The notes under the pieces: generated by a model
What the model saw: the letters and a program-made list of their open reading frames with translations, nothing else
Databases searched by the model: none
Told to the model about the DNA's origin: nothing
Shown: positions 1-14,323 of the stretch, one piece after another
Layout of the letters: every line of letters starts with the position of its first letter
Numbering within the stretch: the stretch's first letter is position 1
Made by a program: the position numbers and the translations under genes
Source of the DNA: Hymenoscyphus infarciens
Lineage: Eukaryota; Ascomycota; Leotiomycetes; Helotiales; Helotiaceae
Reading direction: 5' to 3'
Assembly: GCA_001414345.1 (NCBI GenBank)
Contig: LLCB01000258.1
Coordinates: forward strand, 1 to 64,000
Length of the DNA: 64,000 nt

Positions 1-290
1 AATCTCTTAGTTTTAAACTTAATAAATAGAAATATAAAGTAAGATTTATCTATCTAGTATTTATCTAGTTCTTAAATCTAACTTTTAAGAAAGCTACTAC
101 TAAATCGCTAGAAAAATTTAGTAAAGCCTAGAATATAGAAGATATAATTATATTTTAAAGATTAAATATAAGTTTAAGCTTTATATTAATAATAGAAATA
201 AATTAGAGTAGTTTTAGTAGTAAAGGTAGAGAGTTATTAGATACTAGTTAAGGCGATTTTACTATAAACTAAAAGTAGTTATTTTTATTA
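1..290. repeat. RIP-degraded AT-rich DNA, edge of a repeat block
   Basis: The stretch is almost pure A+T with frequent TpA steps and nearly no CpA or TpG, the pattern left by repeat-induced point mutation. No coding frame or family can be recognised. It is probably the right end of a transposon block that begins outside the window. Confidence 0.6.
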
Positions 291-364
291 CTCTCTCTTA
301 CCTAATACGCGAAGCGGATTAGGTGAGAGGTAGACTAAGCGATTAAACCACGTCGCGTCGTAAC

Positions 365-447
365 GCTCTAACCGAGTCATATAACCCTTAGGAGGGCTAG
401 TCATACCGGTTATGACTGGCCCTCCTAAGGCTCGGGCTCGGTTAAAT
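365..447. repeat. Long imperfect hairpin (inverted repeat)
   Basis: Arms 386-405 and 411-430 are reverse complements with one mismatch around a five-base centre (CCGGT). A second paired segment outside them (AACCGAG near 370 and CTCGGTT near 437) extends the palindrome. It lies where AT-rich RIP DNA changes to normal composition. It could be a foldback element or two element ends joined head to head; no target duplication was identified. Confidence 0.55.
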
Positions 448-941
448 CGGCATGCCCGTGGTGAGCAATCCCGCAGGGCTCGAAATTCAAGAGGCTGGAT
501 CATGACAGCGGCATCTATACCCGATGCAGGCTTGCATATGCAACTCATTAATATGCCAACGTTGCTTTCTTCTTCACCATGCACGCCTTATCGTAACGTG
601 CCATGTGCGATTCGTAACTACCGGTTAATGTCCTGCAGAGAATAGTTCCGCACGCATGTATATAGGAGGCGTATCTCGTAAGGCCGTTTCCTGCCGGTTC
701 CGTAAGCAATATCTGCGGCAATGCATCAATTTTCCCGCTTGTGCATTAGCGCCTTGATGAGGCAAAATGGAGGGTGCTATAGTGATGTTCTGGCGCCGCC
801 ATGCAAACTTTACATCAAACCTGATTTACAAGAAGAAAACTGTTAGGGGTTACACGAGACAATACATCTAAAAAGGAACGGCACTCTGTTTTCAAATAGT
901 GAGATTTTATGATCACATAGGAACAATTCATATTCACGACA

Positions 942-2158
942 ATGCCAATCCACGGCAGCCGTCACACAACTGGAACCATTGCGGCTACTCTTGGCACCTC
1001 GCTCCTGGGGCTTCAGATACTCTTCTTCGGAACTCGATTGTTTGAACGAGCATATGTAACTCGGTCTCTTGGTTGGAATGACTGTAAGCAATTCTCTTAT
1101 CATATTTGGCGATATGATGAATTTTGACTGGAGTCCCTTTTAGTGATTTTCACATGTGGTTTCGTAAGAGCACCATCGATTGTTCTGAGAAGCTCAAAGC
1201 TCAAAGATTCCTAGATCTCAACAATCATTCATTATGTTTCTAATATCCTCGGTTAGTTCAGATGATGACGATGAAGTTTGCTAGTCACGCTGATCGTTGG
1301 TAGTTATCAATACTGGCTATGTTGGCTATTACAATTGGAACATTCCTCCTGTACATCTACCACGTACTTCGATCCTGAACTCAAGTTTATTTGTAGTATG
1401 TTACAGCATCTTACTGGAAGCAAACACCACGACTCATTTTGTCAAAAGTTCCAAGATCCATTCTCTCTCACATACGGAGTAGCAATTATCTTCATGAAAC
1501 TATCCTTTTCGTTTTCCTATTGGCAAAAATTCTACCCATCGAGGTGGAAGTCAACAGCAATTTCAGCAAATGTGTTCTTGGCTGCAATACTCTATGTAGC
1601 CTATCAAGTTCTTGGTTTTCTATACGTTGTGCCACTGAGAGGCAACATAGCCGTCAATCAACATACCAGGCATGAAGGAACCCTCGTATTTGTTCCCGCA
1701 CTGTCAGCCATTTCTGCTTTTTATGATCTTTATCTTCTCTGTCTACTTTTGGGAGATGAGTTATGGCAGACTAAACTCAACTTTAAAAACAAATGCTTGC
1801 TAAGTGTTGTATTTTTGTCTAGAATATCGTAAGTGTCGCCAACAACCTACGTGGAAAACAAAGATTGATAACTTTTAGGGTCTGCATTTACTTGATCCTC
1901 ACCGCGCATTATGGAGATCAGCCGATAAAATCACATGAACTTCTTGAGGAAACCCTGCTGCTGAACTTGATAAGGTATGTTCTCGAAACTGAACCCGTCC
2001 TTCTCGTATTAATCCTGTATAGCTTCACCGAAATGCAAATTGGAATCATATGTTGCTGCGTTCCATCGCTTATGTCTCTCCTACGCCATGTGAAGGCAAA
2101 AAATCGGATTGATACAAGGGGAATTGTTTCAAATAAGAGTGTTAAAAAGAATATTTGA
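942..2158 (+). CDS. SAT4/PTH11-like seven-helix membrane protein (fungal rhodopsin-fold family)
   Basis: Four exons splice in frame: 942-1083, 1285-1828, 1879-1974 and 2023-2158, giving 305 residues. Introns carry GTAAGC, GTAAGT and GTATGT donors; the first is long (201 bp). The product matches the fungal SAT4/rhodopsin-domain layout: an N-terminal helix ending in a SLGWND motif, a helix containing FMKLSFSFSYWQKF, further hydrophobic segments, and the C-terminal signature GIICCCVPSLMSLLRHV. Family members are multi-pass membrane proteins; PTH11 itself is a surface-sensing receptor-like protein, but most members have no known ligand. The usual proline of the sixth-helix region (near YDLYLLCLLLGDELW) is missing and the segment between helices two and three is poorly conserved, so decay or a further intron there is possible. 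The gene sits between RIP blocks but is itself not RIP-mutated. Confidence 0.6.
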
Positions 2159-2229
2159 GAAACATAGCTGCTTAGATACGGAGATCTTCATTTGAATTGA
2201 CGTTTCACGGAGTAATAACTTACAAGTCG

Positions 2230-4724
2230 CTTTGAAATAAACGATTGAAATGATCCGGTCAATTATACTTCTCGCTAGTTGTTCTATCGCTGCTAGTTAC
2301 CATTAGTCACGATATAGTAAGGTGTTTGTTAAATTCGAGATACTATCAGTGTTGCTAATAGTGTTCGGAATATTATATCACTACGATAATATCGTTGAAA
2401 CCCACTTTAATACTTATTATTTATACTATATGATTACTAAGATATCTAATAATAATACTATAAAAATTATTCTTATATATCAGTGCTCGTCGCTTTGATC
2501 ACCTCTGAAATTAGTACTTTTTAGACTAATAACCTCTACTTCTATTATATAATATTAATACTATAAAATCCTTGAATTACTTAGTTACTTTAAGTAACCT
2601 CTATTTATTATAAGAGATTACTATACTATACTTTATTTTATTAGAATAATATCTAGACTTATTTATTATATATATCTATAATTTATAAGACTATCTTCCT
2701 CTTAGCTTAGTATATTTTTATATTTAAGTATAATCTAAGAAATATTATTCAAAAGCTAATAGCTTTCTTCTTCTTTTAATATAACTTTTATAGAAACTAA
2801 GTAGTAAAAGAGTCTTTCTTACTATATAGAAGGCTTTTATAATAAAGTAGTTATATATTATTCTTATTATTATTTATATTAAAAATCATAATTATATTAT
2901 ATTATAAAAGCTTCTAATTTTTAATATTAGTAAAATAATCTACTAGTTTAAGATTTTAAGTCGTTTAAGTAACTAGATATTATAAAAGTAAAAACGAGAA
3001 AAGAGAAAGAAGAGTAAGATAAAAGTAGACTTATCTACTAATACTATTAATAAAATATTAAGAGAGTCTCTAACGATTATTATATAAAGTAGAACTTAAA
3101 TAATAATAAATTAGATAGATATAATTACTAAATAGTAAATCTATACTAATAGCTAATAGAATTTATAGATTCTATTAGACTCGACTTTAAGTAAAGTTAT
3201 CTAATTTTTATTATTAAAAGACTATAAATTAAGTAAATACTTAGGACTCTTAAATTAACTAACCTAGATTTATTAATTTAGTATTTATATAAAAGAAAAT
3301 TAGCTTTTTTTAAAAAAAGAGTAAAGTATATTATAAGATTTCTTTTTATTATATAGAGCTACTAGCTTAAAAAAGCTAATATAAATAAATAGTCGTCTCT
3401 TTCTTACTAATAATAAATTACGCTAATTATATTAGAATAAAAAAGTCTTAATTTATATTAAAAGCTAATTAATAATAGTTAATTAATATAAATATAATAA
3501 TACTTAAGTTAGATAAGAGAAAGAGAGAAGAGGCTACTTAGCTAGTAGCTCTTTCTATCTCTAGTAATTTTAACTATAACTATAACTCTAGTTTTAACTT
3601 TTTAGTTAATTTATATATATTTTTTTTAATAGATAATCTTTTCTAAGTAAACTTAAGTATTAATAGTAGAACTCTTAAAGTTTCTTCTAATACTAGTTAA
3701 TATTTTCTTAAGCTTTATTATTATTATTATTTTTTAAATATAAGTAGTTTAATTCTTTAATTAAATACTTAACTTTACTATAAATATAATTATAGTTAAG
3801 AACTCTTTTAACTTTAGCTATAATCTTTAGATTAACTAGCTAGATCTTTATATAAGAGGTTAGTAGTATCTATAGTAGTACTAGTTTAACTAAGATTAAA
3901 TAGAATACTAGAAAGATATTTATTATCTTTAGTAATATTAATTTATAACTTAAAAGTCTTATAATACTCTTAACTATTACTACGAAGAATATTAGTAGAG
4001 AGTTAGCTAATATAAAAATAGAAAATATAAAGTATAATATAGACTAAAATTAAAAATTAAAAAAATCTATTTTTTAAGACTTAAAAAGATACTATATAAA
4101 GTAACTAAGATAGATTAGAAGCCTAGAAGTTTTTAATATCTCTTTAATTTAAGTTTTAATTCTTAAAAGAAGAAAGTAAAATATATTTTAATTAAAGCTC
4201 TAGTATAGCTCGAGGCTTAGTAGATCTCTAGCTAGTCTCTAATTATATATATTATATAAAACTTTTAAATACTAGATATACTACTAGTATACTTAATATA
4301 TCTAATATATCTAGTATACTTAAGCTTTAAGTATACTATTATAATACTAGTTATAATAGAGATAATAGCTAGTATACTTTATATTAGAAGTACTAGGTAT
4401 ATATAATAGACATAGATATTATATAACTAACTAAAGACTCGGACCTCTAGCTAATTTACGTAGTTAGAAGCTTTTAAGCTAGTTAGTCTCTTATTTAAGT
4501 TTCTTATACCTTATTACGTAGTACTCTACGTAACTCTTATAAATAGTAGTAATACTAATAACTAGCTAAAGAGTATAAATCTAAAAGTACTAGCTATTCT
4601 ATTAGCACTAGTACTAGTTAGCTATAATAAGACTAATAGCTATACTAATCTAAATCTCGAGAAACCTCGAACTCTTTAAGAATAACCTACTATTCTATAC
4701 TTAATTTAAAACTACTACTTTAGT
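2230..4724. repeat. RIP-degraded repeat block, family not identified
   Basis: Extremely AT-rich DNA with TpA dominance and almost no CpA/TpG. No ORF survives. The segment around 2365-2435 resembles 40925-40989 (CACTTTAATAC against TACTTTAATACG, followed by ATTTATACTAT), so part of this block is a dispersed repeat shared with the third RIP block. Confidence 0.5.
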
Positions 4725-5116
4725 TATAATAGCCTATTATCTAAGCTATTCTAGATAGCTAAGAGTGCCTACTATATATAAGGTTTAGCTATATTATATT
4801 TAGCTTTTAGCTATATATTTAGCTTTTGGCTATTATTGTTTTATATTATCTAATTTAGGAAGATTATATACGTCTAGGCTTTCAGACGTACTTCGTAGAG
4901 TTTAGGCTTTTATATTAGCTAGCGTATATCGTTTTTCGGTTTCGTATCTCTTTTATATTATCTAAACCTCTTATATATAGTAGTCTACTCTCCTAGAGTT
5001 AGAAAGGCTAGTTTAGCCTTTTCTTCTATATTAGAGCCTAGTATCTACGTATATTATTCTACTGAACGTACTTCTATATACCGCTTCTATAGTAATATAT
5101 ATTTTATACTATTATA
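4725..5116 (+). mobile_element. Solo LTR, family B
   Basis: The 392-bp unit begins TATAATAGCC (a mutated TG start) and ends TACTATTATA. It is flanked by perfect 5-bp direct repeats TTAGT at 4720-4724 and 5117-5121, the expected target duplication of LTR-element integration. Related copies lie at 30901-31256 (same orientation) and 29682-29978 (inverted). No internal retroelement sequence adjoins it, so it is a solo LTR left by LTR-LTR recombination. It is RIP-mutated, though GC survives around 4880-4950. Confidence 0.8.
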
Positions 5117-5121
5117 TTAGT

Positions 5122-5868
5122 AGTCTAATTCTCTCTTATACTATATAAATAAAGATAATAGACGACTAATAAGTAGCTAGCTATATAATTATATAAGTAG
5201 AAAAGAGGTTATTAAAAGTTATTATCTACTAATTTCACTTTCTAAGAAAATCTAACTATATCTAATACCTTTCCTCTATAGCTTATATAATAGAATAGTA
5301 GAAGAAAATAACTTCTATCTACTTTCTCTATTTATATAAGATAAGCTAGATAGTTAGCTAGCTAATATCTTACTAACTCTAAAAAAGAGATAACTATATA
5401 TTTAGAGACGTTTTTTAATAAGTCGCTTATATCTAGTTCTATAATAAAGAGTTTAATATAAAGAATTATATTATAGAGATAGAGTATTAAGTAATCTATC
5501 TTCTTATAAAATAAGATAGATTATAAGACGAAAGCTATCTAGAAGACTAGGAAACTAATAATAGCTAGTACTTTATTAAGGCTTTAGAGGAAGCTAAGAA
5601 GTTATTAAGGTTCTAGTAGTAGTATATTATAGTAAGTAATTATTATAAATATCTTAAAAATATATAACTTCAAATAATTACTAACTAGTCTAATAGATAA
5701 ATAATCTCTAACTTCTATAGTATATTTAAACCTAATAGCTACGCTCTAAGCTAAAGTACTTAGTTATAGTAATATTAAAGAGTTAGACTTTAATAAATTA
5801 GATAATAGAAGCTAATAAGAGCTATTTCTATAAGTAATCTATTAAAGAAATAAAAGATAATTATTATA
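5122..5868. repeat. RIP-degraded AT-rich DNA between two LTR insertions
   Basis: No readable frame, no CpA/TpG, many TpA steps. Nothing recognisable besides repeat-like composition. Confidence 0.5.
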
Positions 5869-6749
5869 CTAATTATAACGTATTTTTAAGTTAAAAACGC
5901 TCTAAGAAGCTTTATATTCAGAGGTGAAAACTCTACTATATATATAGAGAAAAGAGATTATATAAGACTCTCTTTTTCTATAATATATCTCTTAGATCTA
6001 GAAAAGACAACTTTCTAAGCTTATAATAAGAGTAGGCTAGATTATAAAAGAACCTCTTAACTATATCGCCTCTTATTTCTACTATAGAGAGTTCTATGTA
6101 TTCTTAAGAGTAAAGTTCTACTCTTAGATCCTATCTAACTTCTCCTCTTATACTCTAGTATATTATTAGCTCTAGCTTTAGTAAAGACAGCGAGTAGCGT
6201 TCGTAGATATAGTAGCTCGTAGTTAGCGTTATATATACTAGCTTCGTAGAGTACTAGGCTTCTAAATTCGAATATATCTTCGAGTATCTCTTAGAGTAAG
6301 TAGCGTACTACTAGGCTTCTAGTTTATAATATCTTCTACGAAGAGCTTTATATAAGCTTATTAAGAGAGTAAGCTACTAAGTTAAAGTATAGCTACTTAT
6401 AGTAAGGCTTTTACTATATTCGAAGCCGAGAGCGTCTTATAAGAGAGTCCTATCTACGCTTATTAAGAGAGTTCTTATTTACACTCGTTAGAAGAGTTCT
6501 ATATTCGAATTTAGAAGAGTAGTAGAGCTTCTAAGTATATATTAAGAGTAAGTATCGAGGGAGTTAGTTATACTAACTCTAATAGTAGAGAGTATTCTAA
6601 ATACGTAGTAATATATTAAATATAGAAGTAGAAGATAAAGTTATAAGAGTGTACTATATATATAAACTAGGCTTATAACTATAACGTATTTTTAGGTTAA
6701 AAACGCTCTAAGAAGCCTTATATTCAAAGGTGAAAACTCTATTATATAT

Positions 6750-7226
6750 TATAATAGCACGAAATACATATAACTATAGTAGAGGTATATAGGAGTGCGT
6801 ATAGTAGAATAACGTATGTAGATACTAGGTACTAATATAGAAGAAAACAATAACTGTCTCTCTACTATACTAAATATAAACGTTTATATATAAGAAGGTT
6901 AGAAGCTTCTAAGTTCTAATAATAATAATAACTAAGCTCTGTCTAATATAGCTAATACTAAATAATAAGAGCTAAAAAGCTAAATATATAACCTCTAATC
7001 CTTTAGAAAGCTAAATATATAACATCTAAACCTTAATCCCTTCTATATATAAATATTAAATATTAATACTTTTAACACTTTACTCGTATAAGTATTAGTT
7101 ATTTATAATCTCGGCCCTAGAGATATTAGAGATATTAGTACTACTTAGAGGTATCGGCAGTTTTATAAATACCGACAATTTAGAATAGTACTATTATATA
7201 ATAATCTAGGATAGTATACTATTATA
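6750..7226 (-). repeat. LTR of the Gypsy element (3' LTR in element orientation)
   Basis: It aligns end to end with 14324-14800 and has the same length (477 bp). Differences are mainly transitions (C/T and G/A), as expected from RIP acting separately on the two copies. Confidence 0.85.
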
Positions 7227-10200
7227 TTCTCTCTCTTTTAAAAAGACTCGTCTTAAGTCTTCAGTTAATAATTAGCATAGTATTAGGTTAATTAGAGTAT
7301 TATTTATCTTTTTATTATAAAGAATATAACTTATCTTACTATTATAGTATCTAGTAGTTAAAGTAGAGTCGATAGCTAGTAGTATTATTATTTAAGAGCT
7401 AATCGCTCTTTATTTACTACTATATACTATATAATAATAGGATATAAACAGAAGAGAAGCTAATAATTAGCTAGTAGGTAGAAAGTAGTATACTACTATA
7501 GAGTTATCGTATTCTTACTATTATTATATATTATAATAGTAATTATTAAATAATAAATAATAATTATAAAATAATAGCTATTATTATAAGTAGTATATTA
7601 ATAGGCGACTTTTCTCTAATTCTAACTTCTCTTCTTCTTTTCTTTTTATCTAAATAATAATAAATAGTAAGAATACCTTCTAATTAGGTATATTCTTATA
7701 TACTAACTTATCTCCTAGAATATATATATTATATATATATATATAAAAGTAAGTTCTTCTCTTCTTAATTAGACCTAATTTAAAGCTAATCTAATATAGT
7801 AAAATGCCTCTTCTATATCCTCTTAGTATACTTCTAGCTACCTACTAAGTCTACTATATTTAGTACCTTTAGGTAAAATCTTAGAACAGAGATTATATAT
7901 ATACTTTTAAGAAGCTAAAGTCGAAGAAGTATAAGTACTATATAGAGTAGAATACTATATATATCCTAGTAAGTTTAATTCTAAATATATACTAAATCCG
8001 TTCTAACTTAAGTAGTTACTATAGTTTATTAGAAAGGAGTTTAGTAAGCTTATAAGTAAGGAGGAGAAGGGGAAGGTTAAGAAGGCTACTAAGGCCTTAG
8101 ATAAGGTATTAGTTATTACTAGTATAGAGGTACTAAAGAATAGTTTAGAGGTATAGTTCGCCTTTCTAGAGAAGACTTAGGCGCTTTACGCTAAGGTTAC
8201 TATAAGTACCTCTTACTTATTAGAGCGGTTTCAGTTACTAATATTCAACAGTTCTTACGTTATACTATAGAGGGTAGGACCTCTATCTAAACCTAGGTTT
8301 AGGTCCTCTTTAAGGCCTATCTAAAGAGTTTATAAACGTCCTCTCTAAAGCTAGTTATAAGAGGTTACTAAGGTAAGAAGCGTCCTTATAAAGAGAAGGT
8401 AGTAGAAGAAGAGCTAATTTAGGCTCTTTATACTTAGAAGGGTAGAAAGGAGAATAATAAGTTAGAGGAAGGAGAGGCTATAGCCTAGAGAGGGTTAGTA
8501 GGCTCTGTTTTAGTAGTGACTTAGTCTTAGTTCTTTACTTTATTAACTTTAAATATTCCTACTAGTTAGTGTTTTATCTTAGGTTTTTATTATAAGTTCC
8601 TTATTAAGAGTAACTAGAATTAGAGAGTATTAATAGAGTTTTATAAATTAACTCTTTTACCTAATTCTTATCTAATTCTTATATATTAAGCTATTTAGAG
8701 AGGTGTTAGAATAGTCTTAGCTCTTCTAGATATTTAGTATAAAAGTCTCTTAAACGATATAGTAAACCCTAAAAATTGTTTATAAGATACTAAGTAGGAT
8801 CTAAATTATATTTAACTTATTTTACTTAATATTATAGCTATCTTTTAAAAAGTCTACTACTAAGTATTTCTTATACTTCTTATTCTTATATACTTTTAAT
8901 AATATCTAGTAAGAGCTCTAGAGCCTCTTATTCTAGTAAGAGAGTATTTAGGTCTTTTAAAAGTATATTAAGAGTAAAAACATTATAAATTAATAATCCT
9001 TCTAGAAGTTTTAGCTTATAGGAGTGTTCTATATAATCTAGTATTTTAAAAGGTCTTATCTATTATTTAGTAAGCTTTTAGCTAAGACGATTTATCTTAA
9101 GATTCTTAGTAGATAAGTAGACTTTATCTCTAACGTCCTAGTTAATAGCTCTTTAGTATTAATTTATACTATCCTTTATTCTTTTCTAAGCCTTACTTAT
9201 ATTATCTTTAGCTATTTTCTAAGTAGAGTATATATATTAAGCTACTTTTACTACCTTATTATAGTTAAGACGTTCTTAGGAAATAGACATCTTTAGCGTA
9301 TTCTAGTCTTATAAAGTCCTTAGGTTAAGTCTAAACTTAAGCTAATAAAAGGTTATACTAATAGATAAGTATAGAAGTATTATTTATACTCTATCTATAA
9401 GAGAGATTAATTCACTCTAGTTATCTTAGTAGTAGTTTATAAAGAGCCTTAGTCTTTAATTAATATATTAGTTTATTATCTCTGTTTATCTATCTATTTA
9501 TTTATAGTAGATAGTACTAAGTTTAAGCTTAATACTAATTATTTAATAAAATTTAGTCTAAAATAATAATATAAATTAAGATTCTTAATTAGATATAATC
9601 GATTTAGAGTAGTAACTAAAATAGTAAATCTATTAAATAAAGAGTTTAGCTAGGCCTTTAACGTCTATAGTTAAGTAGTAGAGTATTAATACCGAATCCT
9701 TTCTAAGTTAGTTAATAAATACTAATATAGTATTAAATCTATGTTTATCTTTTAAGAATAATTTAAAGTCTATATATAAATATTATATAAGATAGTTAAG
9801 TACTAGTAAGAGGTAAAGAAAGCCTTATTACTTAGTTTATTAAGGATAGGAGTATTTATAAGCTTAACAATTCCCTACGTACCTTCTATAGTTTAAAAAT
9901 ATTCTAGCCTAGTAGTAGTATTATACTAATAACTAGTATGTCTTTTTCGTACTTAGGTAAGTACTAGATACTTAGTTATAGACTTCTCTAATTAGCTTTA
10001 TATAGAGTTTAGTATTCTTTTAAATATAAAGTTAATTCTTAAAAAGGAGTAAATTATCTAGTAAGATAGAGTATCTATTTAGAAGTTTATAACGTTCTTT
10101 CTAAAAAGAGCGTAGGTTATCTTTTTTCAACTTTTAAATTATATTTAAACTTAACTCTAGAATAATATCTATTATATTAAGAGATATAGACTATTCTTAT

Positions 10201-13200
10201 AAAAAGATCTAAATAAGTTTAATATTAATTTAAAAGTCTAACTAATTAGGTCTTAAGAGAGTATAAGAGTAGCTATCTAATTTAGCTCGATTATAGGTTT
10301 TTAGGTCTTATTTATATTAGGTTAATATATCTGCTTTTTAATTACTCTTCTTAGATATAAATTAGATCTAAAAGTTAAAGTTTAATAAAAACTCTATTTA
10401 TTAGACTTACTTAGCTATAAGTAGCTTAGTTGTTATAAAGTATTCTAATAATTTATAATCTAAATATATATTAATATACTTCTAATATAATATAAGTTTA
10501 AGGCGCTATTTCTTAAAAGCTTTTATAATAGTAGATAGTTCTTTATTATAGATCTTCTAATTTAATTCGTAGCTAACTAAGATATATAAGTAGAACCTAA
10601 TAGAGTACTAAAGGCTATTATATTATTATAAGAATATACTAGCTATTACTCTTTCTAAAGAGTCTATTTCTACCTTTATATTATAATTAAGGTTAAAGTA
10701 GTATAAGATTTATATAGTAAGTAGCTAGGTTCTTAGTACTTTAAAGGCTTTATTATATTTAGATATTTATAGAAATAGCTTTATAAAGCGTATTATCGTA
10801 GTTAAGAGTTTAGCGATTTTAGTATAACCTTTAATAAATTATCTATAGAATCTTATAAACTCTAAGTAAGACTTTACATCTATTATAGTATTAGGTTAGA
10901 CTTAGTTTTATAAAGGCTTTACTTTTTTAGAGTTAACTTTAAGTTCTTTTATAGTTAAGATAAATCCTAAGTATTTAACTCTAATAATACTAAATTTACT
11001 TTTCTTAATATCTATTTAAAGTTCTATTTCTTAGAGCTGATTTAGAACCTTCTTAACCTATTTCTTATATTCTTTAATAGTATCTAAATAAATTAAAATA
11101 TCGTCTAAGTAAGTAATATAGAAGTTATCTAAATAGTTAATTAAGACGTCGTTTATATAATATTAATAGATAGTAGGGCTATTATAGAGTCTAAAAGGAA
11201 GGACCTTATATTTATATATACTATACTTAGTTCTAAACATGGTTATCTCTTTTAATTTAGAGTTTATTTAAATATAATAGAAAGCTTATTTAATATCTAA
11301 TTTAGTAAAGATTTTAGCTATTCTTATCTTAGAAAGGAGCTTATTAATATAAAGGATTAGGTAGGGATTATTTTAAGTTAAAGTATTTAGCTTTCTATAA
11401 TTAATATAAAACTATAACTTATTATTATTAGCCTTTTTAATAAAGAGTACTAGAGAGGTAAAAGGGCTATTACTATTAATAATAAACCTTTTATCTAGAT
11501 TCTTTATAAGATACTTCTTTATAGCTTTAAGCTTTATAGTTAACTATTAATATAGAAGTAAAAAGAAGTTAAGAAGTAGCTTATTTAAAGTAATCTTATA
11601 ATTGTATTCTTAGTAAGGAAGGAGTTTATTAGAAGCTACTTTTAAGAATATATCTTTATAAGATAAGTAATACTTTAAAAGTTAGGCCTATATTAAAGCT
11701 CTTATTTTATTATTATTTTAGAAAGAGGCTAATCTCTTATTAATAACCTGATCTAGCTTATAGAAGCTTATTATATAAAATTCTAAATTAGGCTATTTTA
11801 TATTATAATATATTACGTTTATGCTTATTTTATAAATAAAGGAGTATAGAGTCTAGCCTTTTAAGGCTATACTAGTAGTTTATAGAGGCTTTAAACTAAA
11901 GTTAAATGTTAAAATTTTAGGAGGTGTTATTATAGATAGAAATAATAACTTAGTAATATTTATAAGTCTATTCTTTTTATATCTTTCTTATTACTAGATA
12001 GTATATTCCTTTTAATTTATATCTAACTAGTGATTTAAAAAGGGTTTCTAGTTCTAGCTAAAAAGAGAAAGTAAAATTTCCTTACTATAATAGAGAGTTA
12101 GAGAGTAATTAGCTAACTAAATAATCTAGCTCTTTAAGAGGTTAAGGAAGACTTTAAAGTAGTTTAACTATTTATTACTAATAATTAGGTCTTATTATCT
12201 AAGGTCTAAGATAATAAAGGAGTAGTTAAGAATATAACGTTTATTAATATTTAAATATAGTTATATAAACTAATTTGCCTAGCTTTTAGTACTATTATTA
12301 TATCTATAAATAGATACTATATATAGTAATCTCTAAATCTTTAAATCTATTAACTTAGATAAGTATAGAGCTAGAGGCTAATTTAGAAATAAGTACTTAT
12401 TTACTCTTATATCTACTAAAGCTTATATTTTAATACTATATTCTTATATACTAAGAGTAGTATTTATAAAGAATTGTTTTCCTTCTATAAGCTTAAAAAG
12501 ATCGAGTTTAGCTAGATTATATTTATATAGGCTTAGGAAGGAATTTTTATCTAAGCCTCTTTGTTTTCCTTCTAGCTTAGCTTAGAGTTAGAGTACTCTT
12601 TAGAAGGTTATTCTTCTTTAAGTTAATTATCTATCTTATTAATAGTAGGAAGATTAGAGTAATTAGGTTTAAAATACCTAAGCTTACTATAATAGTAATA
12701 ATTTATACTAGTAAGGACTTAGTTTATTAATATAGTCTTTAATTTTTTACTAGTAGAAAATAGTCTAGGAGTTTATAAAATCTTCTAAGATATAGGATTA
12801 AGTTTATATAAGAGTAGAGAGGTTTTTAGAGTAGAGTTAAGTAAGGATTAAAAAGTACTTGTCTTTTTAAATAACGAGGTTATACTAATTAGTTTAGCTA
12901 TAGTATTAGTTATAAATAACTCTATATTTTAGTACTTCTCTTTATCTAAGGCTAAAAGATATACTACTATCTTATTAAAATTATAATTCTAATCTCTCTT
13001 AGCTAAAGCGAAGCTATTTTAAAGCTATAGCGTAATCTTATTCTATATTAAGTAGAATCTTTCTAACTTTAGTATTCTTCTAAATATAGCTATACTTAAG
13101 AAGCGTACTCTAAAATCTAAAAAAGTTTCTCTTATATAACCCTTTTTATCTATTTATAGAGCTTAAAATTTATTCTAAGTATCCTCCTTTTTATAACTAG

Positions 13201-14323
13201 TTAAGAAGTAGGAATTAAGAAGTTTAATTATATCTTATTAATCTTTAAAGGCTATATTACTTATATCTAACTTATATTAGAGTTCTAAGTAGTTCTTAGT
13301 AAGTTTTATAGTCGTTTTTTAGATAAAGGCTTTATAAGTTTTAAGTATATAGTAATAGTTAGCGTTTACTTAAAGTCTATTATATATAGATATCTTCTAT
13401 TACTTATAAGTAGGTAAAGTGCTATTATCTAAAAGTTTAATTTTCTCTATAATTTTGCTTTTAATAGGTTAAAGAGCTTTTAAGGTACTTTTAAGTTATA
13501 GACGTTAAGAAGGTTATTATAAAGAAGGAATATTAGAAGTAGAGTCTTACTTCTAATAATAGTTTAAAGAGATAGAAGGTAGTATTTATATAAGTTAGAT
13601 AAGACTTAGACTATAGTTATTATTTAATAGTTATTAACTTATTTACTATACTAGGTCTAATAATTAAGCGATTTAATTATCTTACTCTAAAATTTTCTAT
13701 TCTTTTTCTTAATCCTTAGCCTCTATAGCTTAGATTATACTCTATATCTTATCTATATTAGAGAAGTCTTATTAATCTCTCTAGCTTCTAAGTACTAAGC
13801 CTTTACCTTTATTATTCTTAGGCTTCTTAGTATTCTTAGAGCTATAATACTAAGTTAGAGACCTTTTAGTAGAAGCTTAACTTTATTACCTAAAGAGGGG
13901 CTCTATACTTAAGAGTAGAGCTTAAGAGAGACCTAGGGTTACTCTAGATTCTAATATATTAAATGTTAAATTAGAGAGAGTAAAAGAGGCGATTTAGGAG
14001 TTTTCTAGATAACTATTTATATTATTAACTATCTAAATCGTATATAGTAATCTCTATATAGAGAGGGTTATTAAGATTCTTAGGAATACTTAGTATATTC
14101 TAATCCTTTAATATATAAAATACGATTTTTACTAACTATCTATATAGATACTAAACCCTAGTGTTACTAGCTATCTAAGAGATCTCTAGAATCCCGGCTA
14201 TTTAAGGATATGTTATTATAGTCTAATTAGAAGCTAAATCGAAATCGAAACAAAAAAAGTAATAATAAGCTTAAAAGAGATATTATAAAGGCTATTACTA
14301 GTAAAGAAGAGTTATTATTTTTA

